Source of the DNA: Thecamonas trahens ATCC 50062
Lineage: Eukaryota > Apusozoa > Apusomonadida > Apusomonadidae
Reading direction: 5' to 3'
Length of the DNA stretch: 64,000 nucleotides
Assembly: GCF_000142905.1 (NCBI RefSeq)
Contig: NW_013657632.1
Coordinates: 182,995-246,994 of the forward strand
The translations under genes were made by a program, and so were the position numbers. The notes under the pieces are model-generated. The model worked only from the letters and a program-made list of their open reading frames with translations, was not told the origin of the DNA and ran no database searches. Positions 18,087 through 26,600 of this stretch are shown here, piece after piece. Numbering within the stretch: the stretch's first letter is position 1; every line of letters begins with the position of its first letter.

Positions 18087-19139
18087 ATGGATCAGGACCT
18101 CGTGATGCCACAGAGCGACGAAATGCAGCATGCTTCAGCTTCAGAAGCGTCTCATGATACCGCCGAAGAGGTGAATCCCCCTACTGCTGGTTCCGAGGGC
18201 AAACAGCAGGCCTTGCCTGACAACACCAGCAACGTCGAGACGGCAGTCTTGTCCCCACCCGCTGCGCCATGCAGCCAAGAAGTGGACACTACTGAAGCAC
18301 GAAGCTCACCTCGCAAGGCAAAGACCACATCGTCACGCTATCGCAAAAAGCGCGTTTGTGTCCGCTGGGGAGAGCCCGGAAGAATGCAGGATCTAGCCCA
18401 GGCGTACTACGACGTGGTGACGAAGTACGACTCCTCCAGCTCCACTGCCGGCAGAATGCACAGGTCCATTGCCAAGATCTTGAACGAGAAGTGGGGCAAT
18501 ACTGATGACGGTGGGCAAGTGTCTACCCAGACTGTGTCCAAGCAACTCAACCGCCTCCTGTCAAGGGTGCGCGAGCAGGAGGTGTTCTTGACCCAGTCCG
18601 GGAAGCGGGCCGACGAAGGGCCGCTGCCGCCCAGGAACCCACATCTGCATCAGGTGTACATGACTATCACCCAGGCTTGGCAATCATCCGGCCGGCGCAA
18701 GCCTCTCATCAAGCCCATTGACACTTCAGACGACACAAGTGTCCAGTTCGATGTGCTCGAGTCCATGTCCCAGGAGCAGTCGACAAGGCGGAATCGGACC
18801 TCCGTGCACGTCCCTGAACGAGCCGTCGGCAACACTTCGTCGAGGACGACGTCATCTTGCGATTCAGATCCGGGCACGCCATCTGCTGAAACGCCTCGCA
18901 AGCGGCGTCGTTCTGGCGACAGCAGCGGATGTCCGTCCTCGGCGAAGAAGCGCAAGGTCCACTCCGTGGCCGATTCTCAGAAGCTCGTCGATCTGACCGA
19001 GAAACACATCATGCTGTTTGAGGCCAGTGCCACTGCCGACCAGAAGCACAAGGATGCCATTCTCAGCGTGGCAACTAGTACTCTTGATGTACTGAAGCAC
19101 CTGACCGTGACTTTTGACAAGATTGCAGCTTCACTGTAG
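18087..19139 (+). CDS. Harbinger-associated Myb/SANT-like DNA-binding protein
   Basis: 350 residues from the ATG at 18087. After a Ser/Glu-rich leader, residues ~90-180 form a Myb/trihelix-like unit: VRWGEPGRMQDLAQAYYDVV, then RSIAKILNEKWG, then STQTVSKQLNRLLSRV. This resembles a SANT-like helix set that recognises DNA. A basic KRRR region with a likely nuclear localisation signal (PRKRRR and KKRK) and a C-terminal helical tail follow. In known PIF/Harbinger elements the second protein is Myb-like, binds the element ends and carries the transposase into the nucleus. Its position beside the DDE gene inside matched TIRs supports that role here. The exact family subtype is not certain. Confidence 0.8.
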   Translation: MDQDLVMPQSDEMQHASASEASHDTAEEVNPPTAGSEGKQQALPDNTSNVETAVLSPPAAPCSQEVDTTEARSSPRKAKTTSSRYRKKRVCVRWGEPGRMQDLAQAYYDVVTKYDSSSSTAGRMHRSIAKILNEKWGNTDDGGQVSTQTVSKQLNRLLSRVREQEVFLTQSGKRADEGPLPPRNPHLHQVYMTITQAWQSSGRRKPLIKPIDTSDDTSVQFDVLESMSQEQSTRRNRTSVHVPERAVGNTSSRTTSSCDSDPGTPSAETPRKRRRSGDSSGCPSSAKKRKVHSVADSQKLVDLTEKHIMLFEASATADQKHKDAILSVATSTLDVLKHLTVTFDKIAASL

Positions 19140-19167
19140 TCTACGGCGACGTGGGACAAGATCACGT

Positions 19168-20655
19168 TCAACAGCATCGGCGACCTGTCAGAGAGTCAGG
19201 TCGACGATGTTGATAGTGACGAGTTCGTTCAAGCGTTCCTGGTTCGATTGCTTCAACAAAGGCAGCAAATACATCATCTGAGCTTACATCGATGGTGGCG
19301 CTGAAGTCCGTTGCGTCATCGGCATGAACCCCGGCCATCAAGTAGTTGTGGAGGCGGAATGCAGCGCTGATCATCGAGTTGTTGAGCTGATCTAGTTCTG
19401 TGGTCATACGAAGTAGGTACTGAAAGCGGCTCTTGAGCACTCCAAAGGCACGCTCGATGCAGTTCCTTGCTCTGCACTGTGGATCCCTTCTCTCAGACAC
19501 TCCCGAACGCGGGGTGACAATGTAGGGGAACACCGTACCACGGAATATGGCATCCCCGAGAATGGTGAACCCGGCACCGGTTGGATTGATACCGAAACGA
19601 CGCGGATTAGCGTAGAGGTTGCTCAATTTCAACATGTTGACATCGTTCGTCGAAGCTGGAAACCCCACGACGCAGTTGATGAACTGCACCGTGTCGATTG
19701 CAACCGTGCATAGAGCACTAATGCGAGGGCCGGACCTTCGCCCGTGAAGCGCAATCTGATCGTCGCCATGTGGATTCTGAGCCAGGCAGAAGTCAGTTCC
19801 ATCCACACAAGCAAACGCGCGTCGCAGCTTTGCCTCTTCACTAGCCTCAAAAGGCTGACCGCCGCGCGAGATCGAGTCCGCGATGTCCATATCCCACTTT
19901 CCTTGGCGAGAACGCACAATGGCTGTGATCTCTGCAACATCCGGCCACTGTAATGGCATCATTTTCATCACGCGCCGCGACACTCGCTCGAGGATGTTCT
20001 TCAGGGACGAGGCGCTTACGTTGAGGAGAAGGGCAGCAGACCGGAGTCGCATTGCACCGTGACCAAGAACAAAGAGGAACACGGCCAACGCCTTCTTGGG
20101 GTGGATAGGGGGCCTCCCAACTCGACCAGCGCGTAGGACAACCTGCATTCGCCCGCGGGTATGGTTGGAAGTGAGATCAATCATCCAATCGTCACCGAAT
20201 AGGAGCTGCCCGAGTTGATCGAACGACGACTGCGGCATGCGCAATAGAAAGCGAAACGCCTGATCACTTCCCCCAAGCAGCAGCATCAACAGCGGATCAC
20301 CAAGGAACGGTCTTGGCGTCAATCTACGAGCAGTAGCAGCAGCTTCCGCCGCCATAGCCATCTCGTCCCTGGCCGTGGCGATGGTAGAGACACACGCACT
20401 GGCGCGGCGGACGGGCCCGCCTTCACCGACCTCCCACATGAATATCTGTGTGACCAAGTTGACAACCAGGTATGCACAAAGCATCCCAAACATCGCCGCA
20501 GCTTTGAGAAGTGACACGCGCTGAGATCGGAGAGCATGACGTGAGGGCACAGCTTCATCTGGCTCGACGCCGTCGTCGATGTCTACATCGGTGTCGTCGA
20601 CCCACCGGGGCTCTCCGCTGCTCTGGCGCTCATTAGTGCATTTCCTTGACTCCAT
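19168..20655 (-). CDS. PIF/Harbinger DDE transposase
   Basis: 495 residues from the ATG at 20655. A helix-turn-helix-like region (ALAVFLFVLGHGAMRLRSAA, then LLNVSASSLKNILERV, about 189-225) precedes the RNase-H-like catalytic domain. The expected acidic residues are present: D285 in CVDGTDFCL, D368 in ILGDAIF, and E401 in CIERAFGVLKSRFQYL. The GFPASTNDVNML motif (about 331-342) is also typical. No stop or frameshift is seen, so it could be functional. Unusually, residues ~50-73 (LLKAAAMFGMLCAYLVVNLV and onward) form a hydrophobic segment long enough to span a membrane; using a later Met would remove it. It converges with the Myb-like gene, and both would come from internal promoters near the two ends. 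Confidence 0.93.
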   Translation of the reverse strand: MESRKCTNERQSSGEPRWVDDTDVDIDDGVEPDEAVPSRHALRSQRVSLLKAAAMFGMLCAYLVVNLVTQIFMWEVGEGGPVRRASACVSTIATARDEMAMAAEAAATARRLTPRPFLGDPLLMLLLGGSDQAFRFLLRMPQSSFDQLGQLLFGDDWMIDLTSNHTRGRMQVVLRAGRVGRPPIHPKKALAVFLFVLGHGAMRLRSAALLLNVSASSLKNILERVSRRVMKMMPLQWPDVAEITAIVRSRQGKWDMDIADSISRGGQPFEASEEAKLRRAFACVDGTDFCLAQNPHGDDQIALHGRRSGPRISALCTVAIDTVQFINCVVGFPASTNDVNMLKLSNLYANPRRFGINPTGAGFTILGDAIFRGTVFPYIVTPRSGVSERRDPQCRARNCIERAFGVLKSRFQYLLRMTTELDQLNNSMISAAFRLHNYLMAGVHADDATDFSATIDVSSDDVFAAFVEAIEPGTLERTRHYQHRRPDSLTGRRCC

Positions 20656-20875
20656 CCACACACAAGAACGTTTCCTACAATGCTTCTGCCACAGTGAACT
20701 TGGGAGCAGTGTGTAGGGTCAATGCCGAGAGTGTGACGACCGCAGGCGGACTGCGTCCCGCCGTCCCTTGGCCAACCGGTAGAATTGACCACATCGCACT
20801 GACTGAACATTTTCTCGAACATGTTGAGTAGGTGAACGTGCCGAAGTTGAAACGACAGCTGAGCGTGTTGAGTTA

Positions 20876-20897
20876 CATCGAGTTTTTGCCGAACCCC
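20876..20897 (-). repeat. Right terminal inverted repeat of the Harbinger element
   Basis: Read on the minus strand from 20897 it begins GGGGTTCGGCAAAAACTCG, mirroring the left end. It is followed on the plus strand by target duplication TCA at 20898-20900. Confidence 0.9.
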
Positions 20898-20993
20898 TCA
20901 ATCATTCAACCGAATGATGGATTTGGTTTGGACTCGATAGCAAAACGGCTGGCAGCTGACCGGCCGGCCACACGTGCTCACCTCGCTCGCTTT

Positions 20994-21093
20994 CGCCCTC
21001 GCCCTCGCCCCCGCCCTCGCCCTCGCCCTCGCCCTCGCCCTCGCCCCCGCCCCCGCCCTCGCCCCCGCCCTCGCCCTCGCCCTCGCCCTCGCT
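20994..21093 (+). repeat. (CGCCCT/CGCCCC)n hexamer array in the POT gene leader
   Basis: About 16 hexamers of CGCCCT or CGCCCC in the 5' flank of the transporter gene. Translated, it gives a Pro-Arg or Leu-Ala dipeptide repeat, which explains the spuriously long open frames there. Confidence 0.9.
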
Positions 21094-21194
21094 CGCGGTC
21101 GGTCTTCGGTCTTCTCGGCTCTACTACCCAGTCAGAGGTGGAGCAAGGGCTACACGGCTACGTATACCGTCCTCCCCCTCCCCTCGTCATCGCC

Positions 21195-22718
21195 ATGGCC
21201 GACAACGCCAAGAGCGAGAACGGCCAGCGGCAGATGAGGGCCCTGTACACGATTTACGCGGTCATTGTGCTGCAGTCGTTTGCACAGTCGGGAACGCAGG
21301 CCATTCTAGCCATCTACTTTCAGAACTATGTCGGCGAGTCCGAGTCGCGTGCGACAGCATTTGTCAACATCTTTATGGCGCTGTACAACTTGTTTGGCCC
21401 CGTGGGTGCAGTCCTCTCCGACTACAAGCTCGGCAACTATGTGACTCAGGTGTGGTCGGCGGCGATCTGGACGCTGGGCGCGCTTATTATGATGGCATCG
21501 ACAGTGCCTGGGGCGCTGGAGCTGGGAGACTGGATCAAGGCTGTCTCGGCGTTTGTCGGCCTCGCCTTTACGGCTGTGGGATACGGCATGATCAACCCGA
21601 TCCAGTCAGTGTTTGTGGCGGACCAGTTTGGGCCTGGGCAGGAAGAGGCGATGGTCCGGTCGTTTGGCATCTTTTACGCGCTGTGCAATGTGGGCAACCT
21701 GATGGGCGAGTTTGGCGGACCTGTTCTCCGCGAGTACGTCTCGTACTTTTCGATCCTCGTCTCTGTGGCCGGCGCCTCGTTGTTTGCGCTTGCGTTGTTT
21801 GTGGCCGGTGTGGTGTGGTACCGGCGAGTGCCTGCTAAGAAGTGGATTCCGCCGCTGCCGCCGGGCCACGACCCGACGGCCACGGTCTCGACGCCGCGGG
21901 CTGTGTGGCACTCGCTCCGATCGCTCGGGCACATCTGCAAGGTCTTTGCCCCACTGCCTGTCTTTTGGGCCCTGCTCTATCTCCAGTCGTCGGTGTGGAT
22001 TTTCCAGGGCGAGCAGATGTCGCTGACGCTCAAGGGCAATATCCGGATTCCGCCGGACATCATGCCGTCGCTGGACGACATCCTCTGCGTTGTCCTCATC
22101 CCGATCATGGAGTATGGGGTGTATCCGCTGTACGCGCGACTCCGTGGGCATCCGCTGTCGACGCTCGGGCGAATGGCGTGTGGTATGGCGGCCGTCTCGA
22201 TCGCCAACGTCCTCACTGGCACGTTGCAGGTCTACATCGACTCGCAGCCGGCCAACTCGGTGACCATTGCATGGCAGATCCCGCAGTACATCTTTATCTC
22301 GCTCGGCGAGATTATGGTGGCCGTACCCGGCCTCGAGTTTGCGTACTCGCAGGCGCCGCCCGCCATGAAGAACATTGTGACGGCGCTGTGGTGCCTGACT
22401 CAGGCCATGGGCTCGCTCCTCGACGCCGGCCTCTTCTCGCTGCCCTACGTCTCTAGAGCTCGCCCGCCAGTCTTCTACGGCCTCGCCCTGCTCATGGCGC
22501 TCTTCCTCGGCATGTTCATGTGGCTCACCTCGTCGTACGAGTACCTCGAGACCGCGACGGCAACGCTGGAAGAGATCGAGCCGCCGCCGCCGCCGCGCTC
22601 CAAGCCGTGCCCGCGGCTGGGTCTCGACCCCGAGTCTGCGCCACTGCTGGCGTCGGCTCCGGCGGCGGGCCTGCAGGCCGACAGCGGAGGAGCGGCGGCG
22701 CGGGCTCGCGCCATGTAA
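21195..22718 (+). CDS. Proton-coupled oligopeptide transporter-like (POT/PTR, MFS)
   Basis: 507 residues from the ATG at 21195; the open frame upstream is leader repeat. It is a polytopic protein with about 12 hydrophobic segments. The first half has QAILAIYFQNYVGESESRATAF, then FMALYNLFGPVGAVLSDYKLGNY, and later GYGMINPIQSVFVADQFG followed by RSFGIFYALCNVGNLMG. This is the layout of the POT/PTR2 family, including the FY..IN.G-like motif. The second half has a QMSLTL region and IPQYIFISLGEIMVAVPGLEFAYSQAPPAMKN, the conserved EF.YSQAP..MKS motif of peptide transporters. Family members import di- and tripeptides (or nitrate in plants) with protons at the plasma membrane or vacuole; the substrate here is not determinable. 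Confidence 0.9.
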   Translation: MADNAKSENGQRQMRALYTIYAVIVLQSFAQSGTQAILAIYFQNYVGESESRATAFVNIFMALYNLFGPVGAVLSDYKLGNYVTQVWSAAIWTLGALIMMASTVPGALELGDWIKAVSAFVGLAFTAVGYGMINPIQSVFVADQFGPGQEEAMVRSFGIFYALCNVGNLMGEFGGPVLREYVSYFSILVSVAGASLFALALFVAGVVWYRRVPAKKWIPPLPPGHDPTATVSTPRAVWHSLRSLGHICKVFAPLPVFWALLYLQSSVWIFQGEQMSLTLKGNIRIPPDIMPSLDDILCVVLIPIMEYGVYPLYARLRGHPLSTLGRMACGMAAVSIANVLTGTLQVYIDSQPANSVTIAWQIPQYIFISLGEIMVAVPGLEFAYSQAPPAMKNIVTALWCLTQAMGSLLDAGLFSLPYVSRARPPVFYGLALLMALFLGMFMWLTSSYEYLETATATLEEIEPPPPPRSKPCPRLGLDPESAPLLASAPAAGLQADSGGAAARARAM

Positions 22719-22728
22719 GGAGTGCATA

Positions 22729-23253
22729 CTAGGTGAAAAAGGTGTGGACCATGGCGTTATACTTGGGAGTCGTGATCTCCTCGCCAAAGGTGTTGATGAG
22801 GGTGAGGCGGAGCGTGTGCTCGCCGGGCTGCAGGCCCTCGAGCTCGTACGGAACCCACTCGTCGACGTCGTCAACAACCTCGTTGTCGACAACAATACGC
22901 ACAGCATAGGTCTCGGGTGAGAGATCAACGTTGTGGACGAAAAAGTCGATGACCTGGTCGGCCTGGATGGTGATGATCGATGGCTGGCCAAACATGAACG
23001 GCCGCTCGAGCTGGACGAGCTGCCGCTTGACGTAGAACTCGGCTTCAACGTACGCCATGTCCGACTTGACACACGTGTGATCCGAGTACACCAGGAACGC
23101 CCGCACCAAGTGATATCCAGTAGCCAGATTCCGCAGTTGGCACTGGTTCGACGAGATGAGCTGGACGCCGACATCATCCATGGCCACGCCGATAAAGTTG
23201 GTCTCAAGTGAGAAGCCTGCCACGTCAAAGTCAAGCCGCAAGTCCGCAGGCAT
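22729..23253 (-). CDS. Uncharacterised protein, beta-rich
   Basis: 174 residues from the ATG at 23253; the frame is open upstream and a CAG acceptor-like site near 23280 would allow an extra 5' exon. I do not recognise the family. The sequence looks like one or two beta-sandwich units: GVAMDDVGVQLISSNQCQLR, then GYHLVRAFLVYSDH, later YAVRIVVDNEVVDDVDEW, and LEGLQPGEHTLRLTLINTFG, which resembles a 'G-x-HTLRVEL' strand-turn of Ig-like or carbohydrate-binding modules. No signal peptide or membrane segment is seen. It ends only 10 bp from the POT gene stop, on the opposite strand. Confidence 0.65.
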   Translation of the reverse strand: MPADLRLDFDVAGFSLETNFIGVAMDDVGVQLISSNQCQLRNLATGYHLVRAFLVYSDHTCVKSDMAYVEAEFYVKRQLVQLERPFMFGQPSIITIQADQVIDFFVHNVDLSPETYAVRIVVDNEVVDDVDEWVPYELEGLQPGEHTLRLTLINTFGEEITTPKYNAMVHTFFT

Positions 23254-23698
23254 CACTCGCGAGAGATCGGTCACCAGTCTGAGGCATGTCTTCTACTCCC
23301 CTCCCCCCCCGGCAAAGCAAGTTCGTCTTTCTTCTGTGAGTTTTCCCCCGCAATGCCCATTGTCTCCCTGTCCAAACGGTGGAAGCGCAGGAGAACCGCC
23401 AGCTCACATGCCACACACACACACACACACACGCCAACTGCCACAGCCATAACATTTCCGACCATACATTGCTTTCTTCGGGCTGCGGCAACGGCACAGC
23501 CCTAACTTGTCCAACTCCTGCCATGTTGCGAATGAGTATCGGGAGAGGTGGAGTGTACAGGGAGGGGGGGAGGGGGGGGGGTCATGATCATGATCATGAT
23601 CATGATCGTGGCTATGATTTTGGTGTCGGGGAGTGATTGGAGGTGACGGCGACTTGGAGGACACCACCAGCCCCTCGACCCAGCCACACCTCTTCTCC
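23254..23698. other. Intergenic with (CA)n and (CATGAT)n microsatellites
   Basis: The divergent region between the unknown gene and NUP205. It contains a CA repeat at about 23411-23432, a G-run stretch at about 23563-23580 and a CATGAT repeat at about 23582-23606. No gene is seen. Confidence 0.6.
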
Positions 23699-26600
23699 AT
23701 GGACGTCATTCGCGGACGGTCACAGGTGGCCGAGGCCGTGGTGGCCTGCTTCCATGGACAGCTTCTATTCAAGGATCTGTCGGTGGAGCTGCGCAGAGCA
23801 AAGCCTCTGTTCATGAACCCGCTACACTTTCCTGTACGCAGTCTGGTGTGGTGAGGGGGAGGAGGGAGGGGGAGGCCGATGGGTGGGTGACGCTGCGGTG
23901 CGGGCGCGCCAGAAAAAGCCCATCCATGACTGGCGGCTCTCCGCCGGAGAAGGTGCGGCAGGGCGTGGCGCAGAAGAGGGCATGCTGGGCAGAGAGGGGC
24001 TCACGGTGTGCTGTACATGTATGTGGATGTGTGCGGGTGGTGCGTGGGGCGTGGGAGGGAGTAGGAGCGGTCGGCGGATGACGCCAAGAAGGTCAGCGAG
24101 GCCGAGACGACGCCGCTGAACATCTACGGTAACGAGAGCAAGCGGTCGGCGACGTTCATCAAGCGGGTCAACGAGCTTGCTGAGGACCTCAATCTCAACC
24201 ATATTGTAGCTGCGGCGTTTGTGCAGGAGGCACAGCGCAAGCTTCCGGGCTATGAGGGCCCGCTGGGCGAGGACGAGCCGGACCTCGAGGTCCCGCGGCT
24301 GGCCAAGCAGCTGTACTTTGAGGAGCGGCGCGCTCTGCTGCTCGCGCTTCTTGAGCTGGTCAAGGGCCGGATGGACGACTCCTATCGACGGTGCCAGGAT
24401 ACGCGACAGCGCCAGGAGGGTCAACGGCGCCAGGCGGGCATTGTGGCGTTTACCGACGAGTTGCTGACGGTCCACGATGTGGCCAGCAAGCTGGCCAAGC
24501 TCGTGACGCGGGCCAACCGGGTTCTCACCACCGACGCCGAGCTCAACAAGTACGGCCCTGACGGGCGGGTGTACTTTATCGACGAGCGGCAGCACTTGGC
24601 GCTCACGCTCTTCTACATCTACTACCAGGGCTACCGCGAGCCCAAGACGGTGCGCGAGCTGATGACAGTGTTCAAGGAGACGGCCAAGCTTGCACGGTCA
24701 GACGACGCCGACGACCCCACGTTCCAGGTGGCGGTCCTGCTTGCGCTTGCGCTGGTGGCGGCGCTCGATCCGACGAGTCGGGATATGGAAACGGGCGGGC
24801 CATCGATGGCGTCGCCAAGCCAGCGTACCAACTCGCTGCTGGCCGACGAAGCGTTTGGCAAGAACATGCGCGAGTTGCTCGGCACCGCGTCATCGTGGGA
24901 GGCGCACACCAAGGGACTCCGGGCCTTGGTCCTCCTCGCGTTTTCGCTCTTTGTCACCGATGCCAAGTGGGCGGACCACGCGGCGCAGTTCAGCGCGGCG
25001 GTTGCCGACAATGTCTTTGAGTTTGCGCGGACGCGCATCCTCGCGTCCAAGCTCTTCCTCGAGGCCTCGCGCGACACGCCGTTCTTTGTCTCCAAGCTCG
25101 ACGAGCTCATGATGTGCTTCCTCAAGTCGAAGCCGTCGCAAGTGACTCAGCTCAAGCAGGAGGACGAGCAGGCGACGCGGCGCGAGATGACGACGGGCGG
25201 GCAGGGCGGTGAAACGCGGCACGACTTTGAGCAGCTCCTCTTCTTCCTCACGGCTCTGTACTCCAAGTGGCCGGGAGCGCTGCGTTTCTGGACTGACCGG
25301 CCGGACGTGCTGACGTCGGCGAGCATGAACGTGACGATCCGGCTTCACGTGGCGTACCTCGACTTTCTGGCGGCGCTGGCCAACACACCGGAGGCGGCCG
25401 AGCAGGCGTACTACTTTCTGGACTCGCCGCCCAACGCGTCAGTCGGGTGGGCGCACTTTTTCGAGGTCATCAAGAACTACGAGGCCGAGCTGCGACGCGA
25501 TGACGCGCGGTCACACTCTGCGCTCGCGCCGCGGGTGGCGCGCGAGCTGCACCACGACGACGTCATGGGCCTCTGCGCCATTCTCCGGCTCATGGAGACG
25601 GTGCTGACCCACTACGCCGAGGCGCGCATGGCCATGGAGTCGTCGCGGCACTGGGCCGGCCTCCAGTCGCTCTTTGGCCTCCTCGCTTGCCAGGTGCCTG
25701 CCGTGCTCAAGGCACACCTGCTGCGGGTCATTGCCGCCTTTGCGCGCTCGCCCGAGCTCTGCGCGCGTGTTTGGCAGCTTGTCGAGCAGGCTGGCCTGCT
25801 CCCGATCCCGCGCGACGGGAACCCGAACGCATTCATGGCGGCTCTCGAGGGCAAGCCATCGGCAGACGTGGTCCTCATTCCGCGCGGCGGTGGGCGCGAG
25901 TACGGAACCGGGGTGATGGGCCACGAGGCGAGCATGGCGGCGAGCCGGGCGCTGGTGGCAGGCGGCCCGCCTCTCGCCGGCATTGTCTTTGACCTCGAGG
26001 AGATCGAGGCCCGGGACGAGGCTTATCCAGAGACGCTGGCGTTTCTCCTCCTGCTCACCAACCTCATCCGCAGCGGCGTTCCGCAGCGGCTTGGGTTTGG
26101 CATGCGCGACCCGGGCTTCCTCCCGTACTTTAACTTTGTGGCTGGCCATGTGTGGCTCAAGTTTGACACACGCGGCTACGCGTTTACAGGGCAAAAGTGG
26201 GAGGTGGCGCGGGCGGCGCTCATTGTCTTTGACCGGCTGCTGAGCCAGTACGTGCCGGTCGAGTCGGACTTTCTGGACGACGCGACACTTGCTGCACAGC
26301 CGGAAGAAGTGTCCAAGCTCCGCACGCCAGGCTTTGCGCTGATGTCGGCCATGCTCTCTGGCGGACCGTTCTACCGCAAGCTTGTCTCTGTCCTCGAGGT
26401 CGGCGTGGACGCGCTTGAGGGCGACCGGTTCAAGGCCGGCGGCGAGGCGCTCGAGGCGTGCATTCTCCTCTGCCTTCGCATTATCAACCGGACCTTTGAG
26501 CTCGAGCCGGTCTTTCTCAAGTTTCTGCGGTCGGCGACGGTGTTGCCGTCTGCGGTGCGGCTCGACCAGTCGCTGCGGCAGAGCAAGAAGGTGCTCGGGG

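Larger units (their letters stand above)
17735..20897. mobile_element. PIF/Harbinger DNA transposon, two genes, apparently complete
   Basis: A 3163-bp element bounded by imperfect terminal inverted repeats of about 22 bp. Both ends begin GGGG, and after one mismatch share TCGGCAAAAA, then TCG and TG, with 3 mismatches in the first 22 bp. It is flanked on both sides by the 3-bp direct duplication TCA (17732-17734 and 20898-20900), the duplication size typical of Harbinger elements. Inside are a Myb/trihelix-like gene on plus and a DDE transposase gene on minus, convergent with 28 bp between stops. Both are intact, and the DDE-type acidic residues are in place. It sits between the K+ channel and POT transporter genes and interrupts neither coding region. 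Confidence 0.92.

Noticed and set aside
20832-21194. POT transporter extended upstream into the hexamer repeat
   Set aside because: The frame is open only because of the CGCCCT array and crosses the transposon boundary; the ATG at 21195 fits the transporter start.
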